Shown here: positions 1 through 8,245 of the stretch, in pieces
How the letters are laid out: each line of letters starts with the position of its first letter
Position numbering within the stretch: position 1 is the stretch's first letter
Source: Chromatiales bacterium
GTDB taxonomy: Bacteria; Pseudomonadota; Gammaproteobacteria; Steroidobacterales; GCA-2729495
NCBI GenBank assembly: GCA_024234935.1
Contig: JACKNI010000002.1
Coordinates: forward strand, 558,001-622,000
Reading direction: 5' to 3'
DNA length: 64,000 nucleotides
Notes under the pieces: model-generated
The model's database searches: none
What the model was told of the DNA's origin: nothing
The model's input: only the letters and a program-made list of their open reading frames with translations
Translations under genes and position numbers: made by a program

Positions 1-2
1 TG

Positions 3-680
3 TATGCCAGCGTGATCGGCTTCGGGCTGCACGCGACCGCAGAGATCCTGCGTGGTGAAAGGCAGCGGTTACTGGCCAGCAATGCAGAACTGCAGAAGGA
101 ACTGGCGCGCGTGCAGCGCCGGGCCGAGCGCGATCAGCTCACCAACTCTTACGGCCGACGCTCCATTCTCGACATGCTGGCACGCGAAAAAGCGCGCGCC
201 GAGCGCACCAGCGACCCGCTCTGTGTCTGTCTGCTGGACATCGATCACTTCAAGGACATGAACGACCGCTTCGGCCATGTCACCGGCGACCGGATCCTTG
301 CCGCCTTTGCACGGCGCGTGCGCGGGGCGCTGCGCACCATGGACAGCGTCAACAGCAACGGCCTCGGCAGTGCGATGGGCCGGGTGGGCGGCGAAGAATT
401 CATCGTCGTCCTGCCGCTCACCTCACTGCGCGGTGCACTGCGCAGTGCCGAACGGATACGCAAGGCAATCGTGCGTCGCCCCTTCGAGGGGCTGCACCAG
501 GTGACCGTGTCCATCGGCATCGCCGAACTGCGTCCCGGCGAAACCGTGTCCAGCCTGATCGACCGCGCCGACCAGGCGCTCAGCGGTGCCAGGAACGCTG
601 GCCGCAATCGCGTCCATTGCGCGACTCTGGACGGCGGTCCCAATGCCATCGTCATGCCGGATATGTCGGCGACGGGCTAG
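3..680 (+). CDS. GGDEF-domain diguanylate cyclase (5' end outside window)
   Basis: The reading frame is open to the left edge, so the N-terminus is missing; the first possible internal start is GTG at 12. The visible part is a short charged helix, probably a coiled-coil linker, followed by a GGDEF domain of about 160 residues. Counting from the GTG, metal-binding aspartates lie in LLDIDHF near 74-80, and the active-site GGEEF is at 126-130 (DNA from 387). This family makes cyclic di-GMP from two GTP. I do not see the RxxD product-inhibition motif that usually sits just before the signature. The sensory domain cannot be known from this window. The gene converges on mnmE with 12 bp between the stops. 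In many relatives mnmG lies beside mnmE, so the neighbour here is unusual. Confidence 0.9.
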   Translation, partial: YASVIGFGLHATAEILRGERQRLLASNAELQKELARVQRRAERDQLTNSYGRRSILDMLAREKARAERTSDPLCVCLLDIDHFKDMNDRFGHVTGDRILAAFARRVRGALRTMDSVNSNGLGSAMGRVGGEEFIVVLPLTSLRGALRSAERIRKAIVRRPFEGLHQVTVSIGIAELRPGETVSSLIDRADQALSGARNAGRNRVHCATLDGGPNAIVMPDMSATG

Positions 681-692
681 GATCGTCGCCGC

Positions 693-2045
693 TCATTTCC
701 CGATACAGAAGCCGGAAAAAATCCTGCCCAGCAGATCATCGCTGCTGAACTCACCGCTAATCTCCGCCAGCGCGTTCTGTACCTGGAGTAATTCCTCAGC
801 CAGCAGTTCGCCGGCCTGATGTTGCTCAAGCAGCTGACAGCCGGCCATGAAGTGGCCCTGGGCCCGTTGCAGCGTATCGAGGTGGCGCTGGCGGGCAATC
901 ACCGTGCCCTCGCCCGGATCGCTGAACCCGGCAACTGCCTTGATTGTCTGTCGGAGCTCGGCAAGTCCCCTACCGGCGAGCGCGGAAATGCGCATGACCG
1001 GATGGCCGTGCATGGACCCGGGTGCGGGGCCGGCCTGTTCGCCGCTCAAATCAATCTTGTTGCGCACGATGATCACCGGTATTCCGGCCGGTGTCTCGCC
1101 CAGCAGCTCATGGACATCGACCGGATCGGTGGCATCGACGACCAGCAAGGCCAGGTCCGCAACACCAAGTTGACTGCGAGTGCGCGCCACTCCCTCCTGC
1201 TCGACAGGATCAGCGGTAGGGCGCAGGCCGGCCGTATCGACCACATGCAGCGGGAGGCCGTCGATGTTGATCTGCTCGCGAAGCAGATCGCGGGTCGTGC
1301 CTGGCTGGCTGGTGACAATCGCCGCGGCGTAGCCGGCGAGCGCATTGAAGAGGCTGGACTTGCCGCTGTTGGGGCGGCCGGCCAGCACCACATGCAGACC
1401 GTCGCGTAACAGGCAGCCCTGCCTGGTGGTCTTTTCGAGCTGCGCAAAGCCGTCCGCAACGACGGCGATGCGCCGCCGGAGTTCAGCGTCGCCCAGCAGC
1501 TCGATCTCTTCGTCGGGGAAATCGATGGCGGCCTCGATGTACATGCGCAGACCGGTCACCTCCTCGTTCAGCGCCAGGACGGCAGCAGAGAAATCACCCT
1601 GCAGCGACCGCTGGGCCGCGCGCGCAGCGGCACGCGAACCGGCATCGATCAGGTCGGCGACGGCTTCGGCCTGCAGGAGATCAAGTTTGTCATTGAGGAA
1701 GGCCCGTTCGGAAAACTCGCCGGGTCGCGCCATGCGGGCACCGAGCGCCAGTACGCGCTCGAGCAGGATTTCGGTCACGACGGTACCGCCATGACACTGC
1801 AGTTCAAGGACATCCTCACCGGTGTATGAGTCAGGTGCCGGAAAGAACAGGGCTATGCCGGCATCGATAGCCTGGGCTTCGGCATCGAGGAAGTCACGCA
1901 GGCCGGCGTGTCGTGGCTGCGGGCACTCGCCGAGCACTGCGACAGCGATCTCGCGCACAGCGGGTCCGGAAATGCGAATCACGGCGATGCCGCCGCGCCC
2001 GGGTGGCGTGGCCCGTCCAGCTATCGTCAGGCTGGATTGCGTCAT
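693..2045 (-). CDS. mnmE: tRNA-5-carboxymethylaminomethyl-2-thiouridine GTPase MnmE
   Basis: MnmE is a GTPase that, with the flavoprotein MnmG, modifies uridine 34 in the wobble position of certain tRNAs. The 450-residue product has the family's usual length. The N-terminal tetrahydrofolate-binding domain opens with TPPGRGGI around residues 13-20. The inserted G domain shows GRPNSGKS (223-230), DTAG (270-273) and NKID (329-332). The C-terminus is the conserved FCIGK, whose Cys is required for modification. It starts with ATG. It is the last gene of the rpmH-rnpA-yidC-mnmE run, 42 bp after yidC, which is the classical arrangement next to the gammaproteobacterial origin. mnmG is not in the window. 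Confidence 0.97.
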   Translation of the reverse strand: MTQSSLTIAGRATPPGRGGIAVIRISGPAVREIAVAVLGECPQPRHAGLRDFLDAEAQAIDAGIALFFPAPDSYTGEDVLELQCHGGTVVTEILLERVLALGARMARPGEFSERAFLNDKLDLLQAEAVADLIDAGSRAAARAAQRSLQGDFSAAVLALNEEVTGLRMYIEAAIDFPDEEIELLGDAELRRRIAVVADGFAQLEKTTRQGCLLRDGLHVVLAGRPNSGKSSLFNALAGYAAAIVTSQPGTTRDLLREQINIDGLPLHVVDTAGLRPTADPVEQEGVARTRSQLGVADLALLVVDATDPVDVHELLGETPAGIPVIIVRNKIDLSGEQAGPAPGSMHGHPVMRISALAGRGLAELRQTIKAVAGFSDPGEGTVIARQRHLDTLQRAQGHFMAGCQLLEQHQAGELLAEELLQVQNALAEISGEFSSDDLLGRIFSGFCIGK

Positions 2046-2087
2046 GTCTCCTCACCCGGCACAACACAGGGCCCTGGGGGCCCCGGC

Positions 2088-3755
2088 TCAGTTGGCGCCA
2101 AGCACCTTGTTGATGCGCCACTGCTGGGCGATCGACAGCACGGAGTTGGTCAACCAGTAAACGACCAGCCCGGCCGGGAAGAAGGCAAACATGCCGGTCA
2201 TGACAATCGGCATGGCCTGCATCATCTTTGCCTGCACGGGATCGGGTGGTGGCGGGTTGAGCTTTTGTTGAAAGAACATCGCCGCACCCATCAACAAGGG
2301 CAGCACGAAATAGGGATCTCTTGAAGAAAGGTCAGTGATCCACATCATGAACGGCGCCTGGCGCATCTCGACGCTTTCGAGCAGCACCCAGTAGAAGGCC
2401 ATGAAGAAGGGAATCTGCACGAGCATCGGCAGGCAGCCGGCTGCCGGGTTGATCTTCTCTTTCTTGTATAGATCCATCATCGCGCTGCTGAGCGCCTGCT
2501 TGTCGTCCTTGTAGCGTTCCTGCAGCGCCTTCATGCGTGGCTGCATCTGGCGCATGCGGGCCATGGAACGACCGCTGGTCTCACTGAGCTTGTAGAAAAC
2601 AAGCTTGATCAGCAGCGTGCAGATGATGATGGCCAGACCCCAGTTGCCGACAACGTTGTGGATCTTCTGCAGAATCCAGAACAGCGGCTGGGCCAGCAAG
2701 GCAAAGCGGCCATAGTCGACCGTCAGATCCAGACCCGGCGCGATGGCTGCCAGCTCTGACTGGATCTTGGGACCCACAAAGAGTTCCGATTTGAAGCTTG
2801 CCGACTCGCCGGGTGCGACGGTCTGCAGCGGCCCGATTGCGCTGACCAGAAAGCGCTCGTCCGCAAAACGCCCCGCGTAGCTCCAGGTCTCAGCACCTGG
2901 CGGTATGGCGGCAGCAAGAAAATGATGCTGGATCGCTGCCATCCAGCCCTTCGCGACAGACTGTGAAAATGGTGTCTCGGCGAGATCGGTAACTTTGAGC
3001 TTCTCGTATTTGCTGCCGTTGTAGACCACCGGGCCATAGAAGGAATAGCTGTCGACATTGAACATGGATCGCTTGGGTGGCGCATAGTGCCGCTGGATCT
3101 GCAGGTAGTTGGCAGCACGATAGGGTTCAGCCCCGGCGTTATTCACCGTGTACTCAAGATCAACCTTGAAACTGTCGCGGTAAAAATGAAAAGTCTTTTC
3201 GACGCTCAGTCCGGACGATGGACTCTGCCATTTGAGCGGCACGATCAGCTCGTCGGCACCCTTGGCCAGTACAAACTCCGTACCGTCCGCCGTGTATTCA
3301 GAAAGGTGGTTGGCTTCGGGCTGCTGGTCCGCTGCACGCAAACCACTCTGTAAGGCAAAAAATTCGTCCGGCTCGCTGTTCAGCAGTTGCAGCGGAACGT
3401 TTGGCTGGTCCTTGTGTACCGGGTAGGTCGGGAGTTCTACCGAGCTGAGATCGCCACCGTGCAGATCGATCCTGGCTACAAGTACGCCAGTCTTGATCGT
3501 GATAAGCCTGGCCGGCGCTGCCGCAACAGGCGACACAGACGGCGTAGCGGTCGGAGCAACTGCGGGGATAGCGCCGGGCAAGGCCGGCAAACCGGTTGAG
3601 GTTGAGGCTGCGGCTGGTGCCGAAACAGTATCTGTGGGGGCGCTGGCCGCGACCGGATCGGCCGCGCGCGGCTGGAAAGTCTGTTGCCAGGTCTGGATAC
3701 ACAGCCAGATCAATATCAGCAATCCGGCCCAGAACACGATACGAAGATTATCCAT
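2088..3755 (-). CDS. yidC: membrane protein insertase YidC
   Basis: YidC inserts and folds inner-membrane proteins, alone or with SecYEG. The start is the ATG at 3755, giving MDNLRIVFW, the usual N-terminal transmembrane anchor; the frame stays open upstream to a TTG that would overlap rnpA. The 555-residue protein has the proteobacterial layout: the N-terminal anchor, a linker rich in Pro, Ala and Thr, a large periplasmic beta domain (roughly residues 80-350), then the conserved five-helix core near the C-terminus beginning around NVVGNWGLAI. The cytoplasmic hairpin with RMRQMQPRMKALQERYKDD is present. Only 17 bp separate its ATG from the rnpA stop, so there is no room for yidD, which often sits here. 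Confidence 0.97.
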   Translation of the reverse strand: MDNLRIVFWAGLLILIWLCIQTWQQTFQPRAADPVAASAPTDTVSAPAAASTSTGLPALPGAIPAVAPTATPSVSPVAAAPARLITIKTGVLVARIDLHGGDLSSVELPTYPVHKDQPNVPLQLLNSEPDEFFALQSGLRAADQQPEANHLSEYTADGTEFVLAKGADELIVPLKWQSPSSGLSVEKTFHFYRDSFKVDLEYTVNNAGAEPYRAANYLQIQRHYAPPKRSMFNVDSYSFYGPVVYNGSKYEKLKVTDLAETPFSQSVAKGWMAAIQHHFLAAAIPPGAETWSYAGRFADERFLVSAIGPLQTVAPGESASFKSELFVGPKIQSELAAIAPGLDLTVDYGRFALLAQPLFWILQKIHNVVGNWGLAIIICTLLIKLVFYKLSETSGRSMARMRQMQPRMKALQERYKDDKQALSSAMMDLYKKEKINPAAGCLPMLVQIPFFMAFYWVLLESVEMRQAPFMMWITDLSSRDPYFVLPLLMGAAMFFQQKLNPPPPDPVQAKMMQAMPIVMTGMFAFFPAGLVVYWLTNSVLSIAQQWRINKVLGAN

Positions 3756-3772
3756 AGTCACAAATTCGAGCC

Positions 3773-4210
3773 TCAAGGCCGGGCGCTGTGCCGCGCATTT
3801 TGCAAGTTGGACCAGTGCCCTGTGAGGCTGCTGAAGAGTTCCGGGTTTGCGGCGCTCTTCGCTGCGTCCCTGGCAAGGATAACCAGATCGACTGACGGTA
3901 ACTCGGCACAGCGGACCCGGAAACTTTCGCGCACGAGGCGCTTCAGACGGTTTCTGTCCGTCGCATGGCGAACCTTCTTGCGGGATATCGCGAAGCCGAG
4001 CCGGGGCATGTTCAGGGCATTAGGACGATAAAGTACCGTGAAGTAGCGGTCTGCTGAACGCTGGCTCTGACGGAACACCTTGTCGAAGTCCGTGGAACTG
4101 AGTAGCCGGTGATTTCTGTCGAAGGTGTGCTGGCGTTTGTCCGGGTGATCAGGAACGGAGCATTCGCCGCATCCTGAATCAGACGCTAAGACGGGCGCGG
4201 CCCTTTGCAC
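3773..4210 (-). CDS. rnpA: ribonuclease P protein component
   Basis: RnpA is the protein subunit of RNase P and helps the RNA subunit bind and cleave precursor tRNA. The conserved RNR-type motif is visible as RHATDRNRLKRLVRESFR, together with FTVLYR and LGFAISRKK. The start is uncertain. No ATG, GTG or TTG lies between the rpmH stop and the conserved region. The nearest in-frame candidate is the GTG at 4210, inside the end of rpmH, giving 145 residues and a 32-bp overlap; a GTG at 4258 overlaps further. The extra N-terminal residues are low in similarity to the family. The gene lies between rpmH and yidC, as expected. Confidence 0.9.
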   Translation of the reverse strand: MQRAAPVLASDSGCGECSVPDHPDKRQHTFDRNHRLLSSTDFDKVFRQSQRSADRYFTVLYRPNALNMPRLGFAISRKKVRHATDRNRLKRLVRESFRVRCAELPSVDLVILARDAAKSAANPELFSSLTGHWSNLQNARHSARP

Positions 4211-4313
4211 GGCGACGCTTGATAACCAGCCGACCGCCCCGCGTAGCCATGCGGGCACGGAAACCGTGCGTACGAACGCGCTTTAGCTTGCTGGGCTGAT
4301 AGGTTCTTTTCAT
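4179..4313 (-). CDS. rpmH: 50S ribosomal protein L34
   Basis: This 44-codon gene encodes the small, very basic protein L34 of the large ribosomal subunit. Translated on the minus strand it begins MKRTYQPSKLKR and ends GRARLSV, matching the family almost end to end, including the THGFRARM core. The ATG at 4313 is preceded by a purine-rich stretch on the minus strand. The gene is the first of the leftward run that continues through rnpA, yidC and mnmE, and it diverges from dnaA. Its last 32 bases probably also encode the start of rnpA in another frame. Confidence 0.97.
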   Translation of the reverse strand: MKRTYQPSKLKRVRTHGFRARMATRGGRLVIKRRRAKGRARLSV

Positions 4314-4406
4314 GAGAAAAATCCGCTGGAATATCCGAAAGATGGAGCCTTTCGGGAGGCGAAAGGTTAAGGAGCGACCGCAGCCCTGTCAAGTAGACAA
4401 AAGCCC

Positions 4407-4415
4407 TGTGGATAA
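4407..4415 (-). promoter_or_regulatory. perfect DnaA box upstream of dnaA
   Basis: The + strand reads TGTGGATAA, the reverse complement of the consensus TTATCCACA. It lies in the 172-bp region between the divergent rpmH and dnaA genes, about 70 bp before the dnaA start. A box here usually serves DnaA autoregulation and may belong to the origin. Confidence 0.8.
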
Positions 4416-4485
4416 CTCGGCGGCCGCAGTCTAGACTCCCCGACTCAACTTCGTACAACCATAAACAGATTCACGGGGTGAATCC

Positions 4486-5799
4486 GTGCAGTCTACTCTC
4501 TGGGACCGCTGCGTACAGGAACTGCGGTCAGACCTGTCGGAACAGCAGTTCAATACCTGGATCAGGCCACTGCAGGCCGTTGAGGACGAGCAGCAAATCC
4601 GGCTGCTGGCCCCCAATCGCTTTGTCGTTGACTGGGTAAACAGCAACTGCCTGGGCCGGATTCAGGACAGCCTGCGCGATGCGCCGGGCATTTCGGTGCG
4701 TATCGAGGTTGGCAGTGCGGCAAGTCAGCCGCGCGAACCGGTCAGCAGCAGTGGAAAGCCGCGGGTCGCCGCAGTGATCGGTGGCAGGCTGAATGGCGAC
4801 TACACCTTCGATAACTTCGTCGAAGGCAAGAGCAATCAACTGGCCAAGGCGGCTGCCATGCAGGTCGGCAGCAATCCCGGCATGGCCTACAACCCGCTCT
4901 TTATCTACGGCGGGGTCGGCCTGGGCAAGACCCACCTGATGCACGCGATCGGCAATCTCGTGATGGCCGGTCGGCCGGATGCACGCGTCGCCTATGTACA
5001 TTCCGAACAGTTCGTTGGCGACATGGTGCGGGCTTTGCAGCACAACACCATCAACGGCTTCAAGGCAGCCTACCGCTCACTCGATGCGCTGTTGATCGAC
5101 GACATCCAGTTTTTTGCCAACAAGGAACGGTCACAGGAAGAATTCTTCCATACTTTCAATGCTTTACTTGAAGGACAGCGGCAGGTCATCCTTAGCTGCG
5201 ACCGCTTCCCCAAGGAAGTCAGTGGCCTTGAGGAGCGACTGCGATCGCGCTTTGGCTGGGGGTTGACTGTAGCCATCGAGCCGCCGGAACTGGAAACCAG
5301 CGTCGCGATCCTGATGAGCAAGGCGGCAGCACGCCATTTTGTGCTGCCGGAAGAGGTCGCGTTTTTTATCGCGCAGCGGATTCGTTCGAATGTTCGCGAG
5401 CTTGAAGGCGCACTGCACCGGGTAATGGCAAACGCCACGTTTACCGGCCGGCCGATCACGCTGGATTTTGCCAAGGAAGCGTTGCGGGATCTGCTCGCCC
5501 TACAGGAAAAGCTGGTGACGATGGAGAACATCCAGAAGATCGTCGCCGAATACTGCAAGATCCGCGTGGCCGACTTGCTGTCAAAGCGACGCAATCGTTC
5601 CGTAGCGAGGCCAAGGCAGATTGCGATGAGTCTGTCGAAGGAGCTCACCAATCACAGTCTGCCCGAGATCGGTGACCGTTTTGGTGGGCGCGACCATACG
5701 ACCGTGTTGCATGCGTGCCGCCGGATCAAGTTGCTCCGGGAAACTGATGCGCGTGTCCGCGAGGACTATCAGAATCTGCTCCGGATACTGACTGCCTGA
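4486..5799 (+). CDS. dnaA: chromosomal replication initiator protein DnaA
   Basis: DnaA is the AAA+ ATPase that binds DnaA boxes and opens the origin. The 437-residue protein starts with GTG at 4486 after ACGGGGTG. Domain I begins LWDRCVQELR and contains the conserved FNTWIRPLQ. A short linker follows, then the AAA+ domain opening with YTFDNFVEGKSN. Walker A is GGVGLGKTH and Walker B is LLIDDIQFF. The C-terminal DNA-binding domain carries the signature GGRDHTTVLHACRRI. The short linker domain makes it smaller than the E. coli protein. It is the first gene of the dnaA-dnaN-recF-gyrB run. Confidence 0.98.
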   Translation: MQSTLWDRCVQELRSDLSEQQFNTWIRPLQAVEDEQQIRLLAPNRFVVDWVNSNCLGRIQDSLRDAPGISVRIEVGSAASQPREPVSSSGKPRVAAVIGGRLNGDYTFDNFVEGKSNQLAKAAAMQVGSNPGMAYNPLFIYGGVGLGKTHLMHAIGNLVMAGRPDARVAYVHSEQFVGDMVRALQHNTINGFKAAYRSLDALLIDDIQFFANKERSQEEFFHTFNALLEGQRQVILSCDRFPKEVSGLEERLRSRFGWGLTVAIEPPELETSVAILMSKAAARHFVLPEEVAFFIAQRIRSNVRELEGALHRVMANATFTGRPITLDFAKEALRDLLALQEKLVTMENIQKIVAEYCKIRVADLLSKRRNRSVARPRQIAMSLSKELTNHSLPEIGDRFGGRDHTTVLHACRRIKLLRETDARVREDYQNLLRILTA

Positions 5800-6048
5800 G
5801 AACCGATTTGGACTGTGCACAGCTGAGCTGAACACCGTTAACATGCTGTGGGTAATTATTGAGGACCTGCAGGCGCACAGTTTACCCACAGGTATTACAG
5901 CTGGAGCAGACCCGGATACCCACCGGAGAAACCGGGCGATACAACGGGAAAAACAGGACTTAAACGTAGTTGTTCATCATTTTGACCGAGCCTAATAACT
6001 ACTACTATCTATAACTCTATTTATTAATTTTATAAGCAGGACCTGGGG
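5800..6048. other. probable replication origin region between dnaA and dnaN
   Basis: This 249-bp gap without a gene contains two near-consensus DnaA boxes in opposite orientation: TGTGGGTAA at 5847-5855 and TTACCCACA at 5882-5890. Each differs from consensus at one base. At its right end, 5993-6036 is strikingly AT-rich compared with the surroundings and would serve as an unwinding element. Directly in that stretch a CTA repeat forms a DnaA-trio-like track (5999-6007). A palindromic TGTGCACA lies at 5814-5821. The position beside dnaA and dnaN fits a gammaproteobacterial oriC. GC-skew was not computed. Confidence 0.7.
5999..6007 (-). promoter_or_regulatory. DnaA-trio-like unwinding element
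   Basis: The + strand reads CTACTACTA, so the minus strand carries three successive 3'-GAT-5' triplets. This is the motif described for single-strand engagement by DnaA filaments. The polarity is right: the near-consensus boxes lie on the 3' side of the trio strand. The closest convincing box ends at 5890, about 108 bp away; only a weak match (TTGTTCATC, 5970-5978) is nearer, so the spacing differs from the Bacillus model. Confidence 0.5.
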
Positions 6049-7149
6049 ATGAAGTTCAGCACTTCGCGTTCAACGTTACTGAAGCCTGTACAGGCTGTGA
6101 TCGGGGTTGTGGAGCGGCGGCAAACCATGCCGATACTCGCAAACCTTTTGCTGGTAGCAAAAGGGAATGAGTTGTCGGTTACGGCAACTGACCTGGAAGT
6201 GGAGCTCGTGGCGAAAGTGCAGATCGACAAGATCAATGCAGCTGGTGAGATAACCGTTCCCGGTCGGAAATTGCTGGATATTTGCCGTTCGCTGCCGGAT
6301 GACGCGAGCGTGCAGGTCGAGACCGATGGAGAGCGGTTGATTCTCAAGTCGGGCCGCTCGCGTTTTGTGCTCGGTACCTTGCCGGCAACGGACTTTCCGG
6401 TGGTGGAAGACGTGCAGGCCGTACACACGCTGGCGTTGTCGCAGGCGGAATTGCGGCTGTTGCTGGAGAAGACGCAGTTCGCGATGGCGCAGCAGGATGT
6501 TCGTTATTACCTGAATGGTTTGCTCCTCGAGACCGGCAAGAAGGCTATTCGGGCGGTGGCTACGGACGGGCACAGGCTCGCTATATGCGAGCTTCCGCTG
6601 GCCGATCAGAAGGTTGGCGCCCACCAGGTCATTCTTCCGCGCAAGGGCGTGCAGGAGTTACAGCGCCTGCTGGGCGGAGAAGGCGGGCTGACGTTGACCA
6701 TCGGATCCAATCACGTTCGCGCCACGATCGACGACATTCGCTTCACTTCGAAGCTAATTGACGGCAGATTCCCGGATTATGAGAAGGTGATTCCAAAGCC
6801 GCAGGCAAATATTCTGCGCACCGACAGGAATGTTCTTCGGGCCGCGCTGCAACGTGCTGCGATTCTGTCGAACGAAAAGTATCGGGGCGTGCGTTTGGAT
6901 GTGGAGACTTCGATGTTACGGATCCAGGCCAATAATCCCGACCAGGAGGAGGCACGGGACGAGATCGAAGTTGAGTATCGGGGTGAGCCGATAGAAATCG
7001 GATTCAACGTCAATTACCTTTTGGACGCGCTGGGGGCAGTCGATGGCGAGCAGGTGCAACTGGGTTTTGTAGATGCTGGCAGTAGTTGCCTGATCAGTGC
7101 GCCTGATGGCAAAGGGGCGCGCTACGTCGTGATGCCGATGCGGCTATAG
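6049..7149 (+). CDS. dnaN: DNA polymerase III sliding clamp (beta subunit)
   Basis: DnaN forms the ring-shaped dimer that tethers DNA polymerase III and many repair enzymes to DNA. The 366-residue product has the family's usual length and is built of three similar domains. Visible family features are the N-terminal MKFSTSRSTLLKPVQAV, the first-domain TVPGRKLLDICRSLPD, RAVATDGHRLA in the middle domain, and the C-terminal YVVMPMRL, which contributes to the partner-binding pocket. The ATG at 6049 follows an ACCTGGGG stretch. The gene follows the putative origin and is 25 bp upstream of recF. Confidence 0.98.
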   Translation: MKFSTSRSTLLKPVQAVIGVVERRQTMPILANLLLVAKGNELSVTATDLEVELVAKVQIDKINAAGEITVPGRKLLDICRSLPDDASVQVETDGERLILKSGRSRFVLGTLPATDFPVVEDVQAVHTLALSQAELRLLLEKTQFAMAQQDVRYYLNGLLLETGKKAIRAVATDGHRLAICELPLADQKVGAHQVILPRKGVQELQRLLGGEGGLTLTIGSNHVRATIDDIRFTSKLIDGRFPDYEKVIPKPQANILRTDRNVLRAALQRAAILSNEKYRGVRLDVETSMLRIQANNPDQEEARDEIEVEYRGEPIEIGFNVNYLLDALGAVDGEQVQLGFVDAGSSCLISAPDGKGARYVVMPMRL

Positions 7150-7174
7150 CGCCGGTATTTTCAGTGCCCAGGAT

Positions 7175-8245
7175 GTGAATAACCGCGTAATTTCGGAAAT
7201 CCGGCTCGAAGCATTCAGATGTTTTGAATCAGCAGTCATTGAGCCGGGACCGGATCTCAACGTAATCGCCGGATTAAACGCCTCGGGCAAGACGAGTTTG
7301 CTCGAGGCGTTGTTCGTTCTGGGCCGTGGCACATCCTTTCGGAGTGCGAAAGTCGATGCCGCCATTCAGTTCGGTGCCGATCAGTTCACGGTCTTTGGCA
7401 GCCTTGGTCAAGGCGAAGCAGCACGGGTTGGTGTGGCCGTTTCACGCGCAGCGGGTTTGGCGGTCCGTATTGACGGACGGGCAGGCACCCGGGCCGAGCT
7501 GGTGCGAACAGTGCCAGTTCAGATACTGGAGCCCGCCAGCCATGAACTCATTAATGGTCCGCCCGCCATCCGGCGGCAATTTCTGGACTGGTCAGTGTTC
7601 CACGTGGAACAGCCTTTTCTCGACGCGTGGCAACAGTATCGGCGAGCCCTGCAGCAGCGAAATGCCGCGCTTAAACAACATTCAAGCGAAGCGGCCTGGG
7701 CGTGGGACGGCACTCTTGTTTCTGCCGGATTGATCGTGGACGAGTGCCGGCGCCAGATGGTTAGCCGAATGCTCGGACCGGTCCAGCAAGCGGGTCTCGC
7801 GCTGCTGGATGCGGAGATAGATCTCAAATACAGGTCAGGCTGGGCCGAGGGCAGCGACTTTGGATCTGCATTGATTGCCGCACGAGATCGGGATCAGCAG
7901 ATGAGCTCCACGACCATTGGACCCCATCGCGGTGACCTGAGCATTACGGTGCGAGAACGTCGGGCCAGGGACACGGTATCCCGCGGCCAGGAAAAGCTCG
8001 TGGTGGCCGCGCTGACGCTGGCCCAGATCGAAGTTGTGTCCAAGGCGCTCGGGCGGCCGGTAATTCTGCTCGTCGATGAGCCGGGTGCTGATCTGGACCG
8101 GAACCACCTGGGCAAGCTGCTTTCAGCAATAATAGCCGCGCCCTTGCAGGCCTTTATTACTGCCCTTGAGCCGGATCCTTTTGCCATGCCTTCGTCTGCA
8201 CGTTTGTTCCACGTGGAACAGGGCTCAGTGCGGGCTTTGCTATAA
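7175..8245 (+). CDS. recF: DNA replication and repair protein RecF
   Basis: RecF is an SMC-like ATPase that, with RecO and RecR, loads RecA at single-strand gaps. The 356-residue protein starts with GTG at 7175, 25 bp after dnaN. Walker A is GLNASGKTS near the N-terminus, the ABC-type signature region is SRGQEKLVVAAL, and Walker B is ILLVDEPGADLD. The coding sequence contains two identical 16-bp parS palindromes, each translated as FHVEQ (in SVFHVEQ and RLFHVEQ). The second lies only 25 bp before the stop codon. The reading frame is intact, so the sites are tolerated by the protein. Confidence 0.96.
   Translation: MNNRVISEIRLEAFRCFESAVIEPGPDLNVIAGLNASGKTSLLEALFVLGRGTSFRSAKVDAAIQFGADQFTVFGSLGQGEAARVGVAVSRAAGLAVRIDGRAGTRAELVRTVPVQILEPASHELINGPPAIRRQFLDWSVFHVEQPFLDAWQQYRRALQQRNAALKQHSSEAAWAWDGTLVSAGLIVDECRRQMVSRMLGPVQQAGLALLDAEIDLKYRSGWAEGSDFGSALIAARDRDQQMSSTTIGPHRGDLSITVRERRARDTVSRGQEKLVVAALTLAQIEVVSKALGRPVILLVDEPGADLDRNHLGKLLSAIIAAPLQAFITALEPDPFAMPSSARLFHVEQGSVRALL
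7596..7611. promoter_or_regulatory. parS centromere-like site 1 (within recF)
   Basis: The sequence TGTTCCACGTGGAACA is a perfect 16-bp palindrome and matches the known ParB-binding parS consensus, identical to the form familiar from Pseudomonas. It sits about 1.6 kb from the DnaA-trio element, as expected for origin-proximal parS. ParB loads here and organises origin segregation and SMC loading. parA and parB are not in the window. Confidence 0.92.
8205..8220. promoter_or_regulatory. parS centromere-like site 2 (within recF)
   Basis: This is a second exact copy of the palindrome TGTTCCACGTGGAACA, 609 bp after the first and in the same codon phase. It overlaps the last codons of recF and lies about 20 bp upstream of the putative gyrB -10 element, so ParB binding or spreading could also affect gyrB transcription. 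Confidence 0.92.

Noticed and set aside
5814..5822. TGTGCACAG as a DnaA box
   Set aside because: It differs from the consensus at several positions; it is noted only as a palindrome in the origin region.
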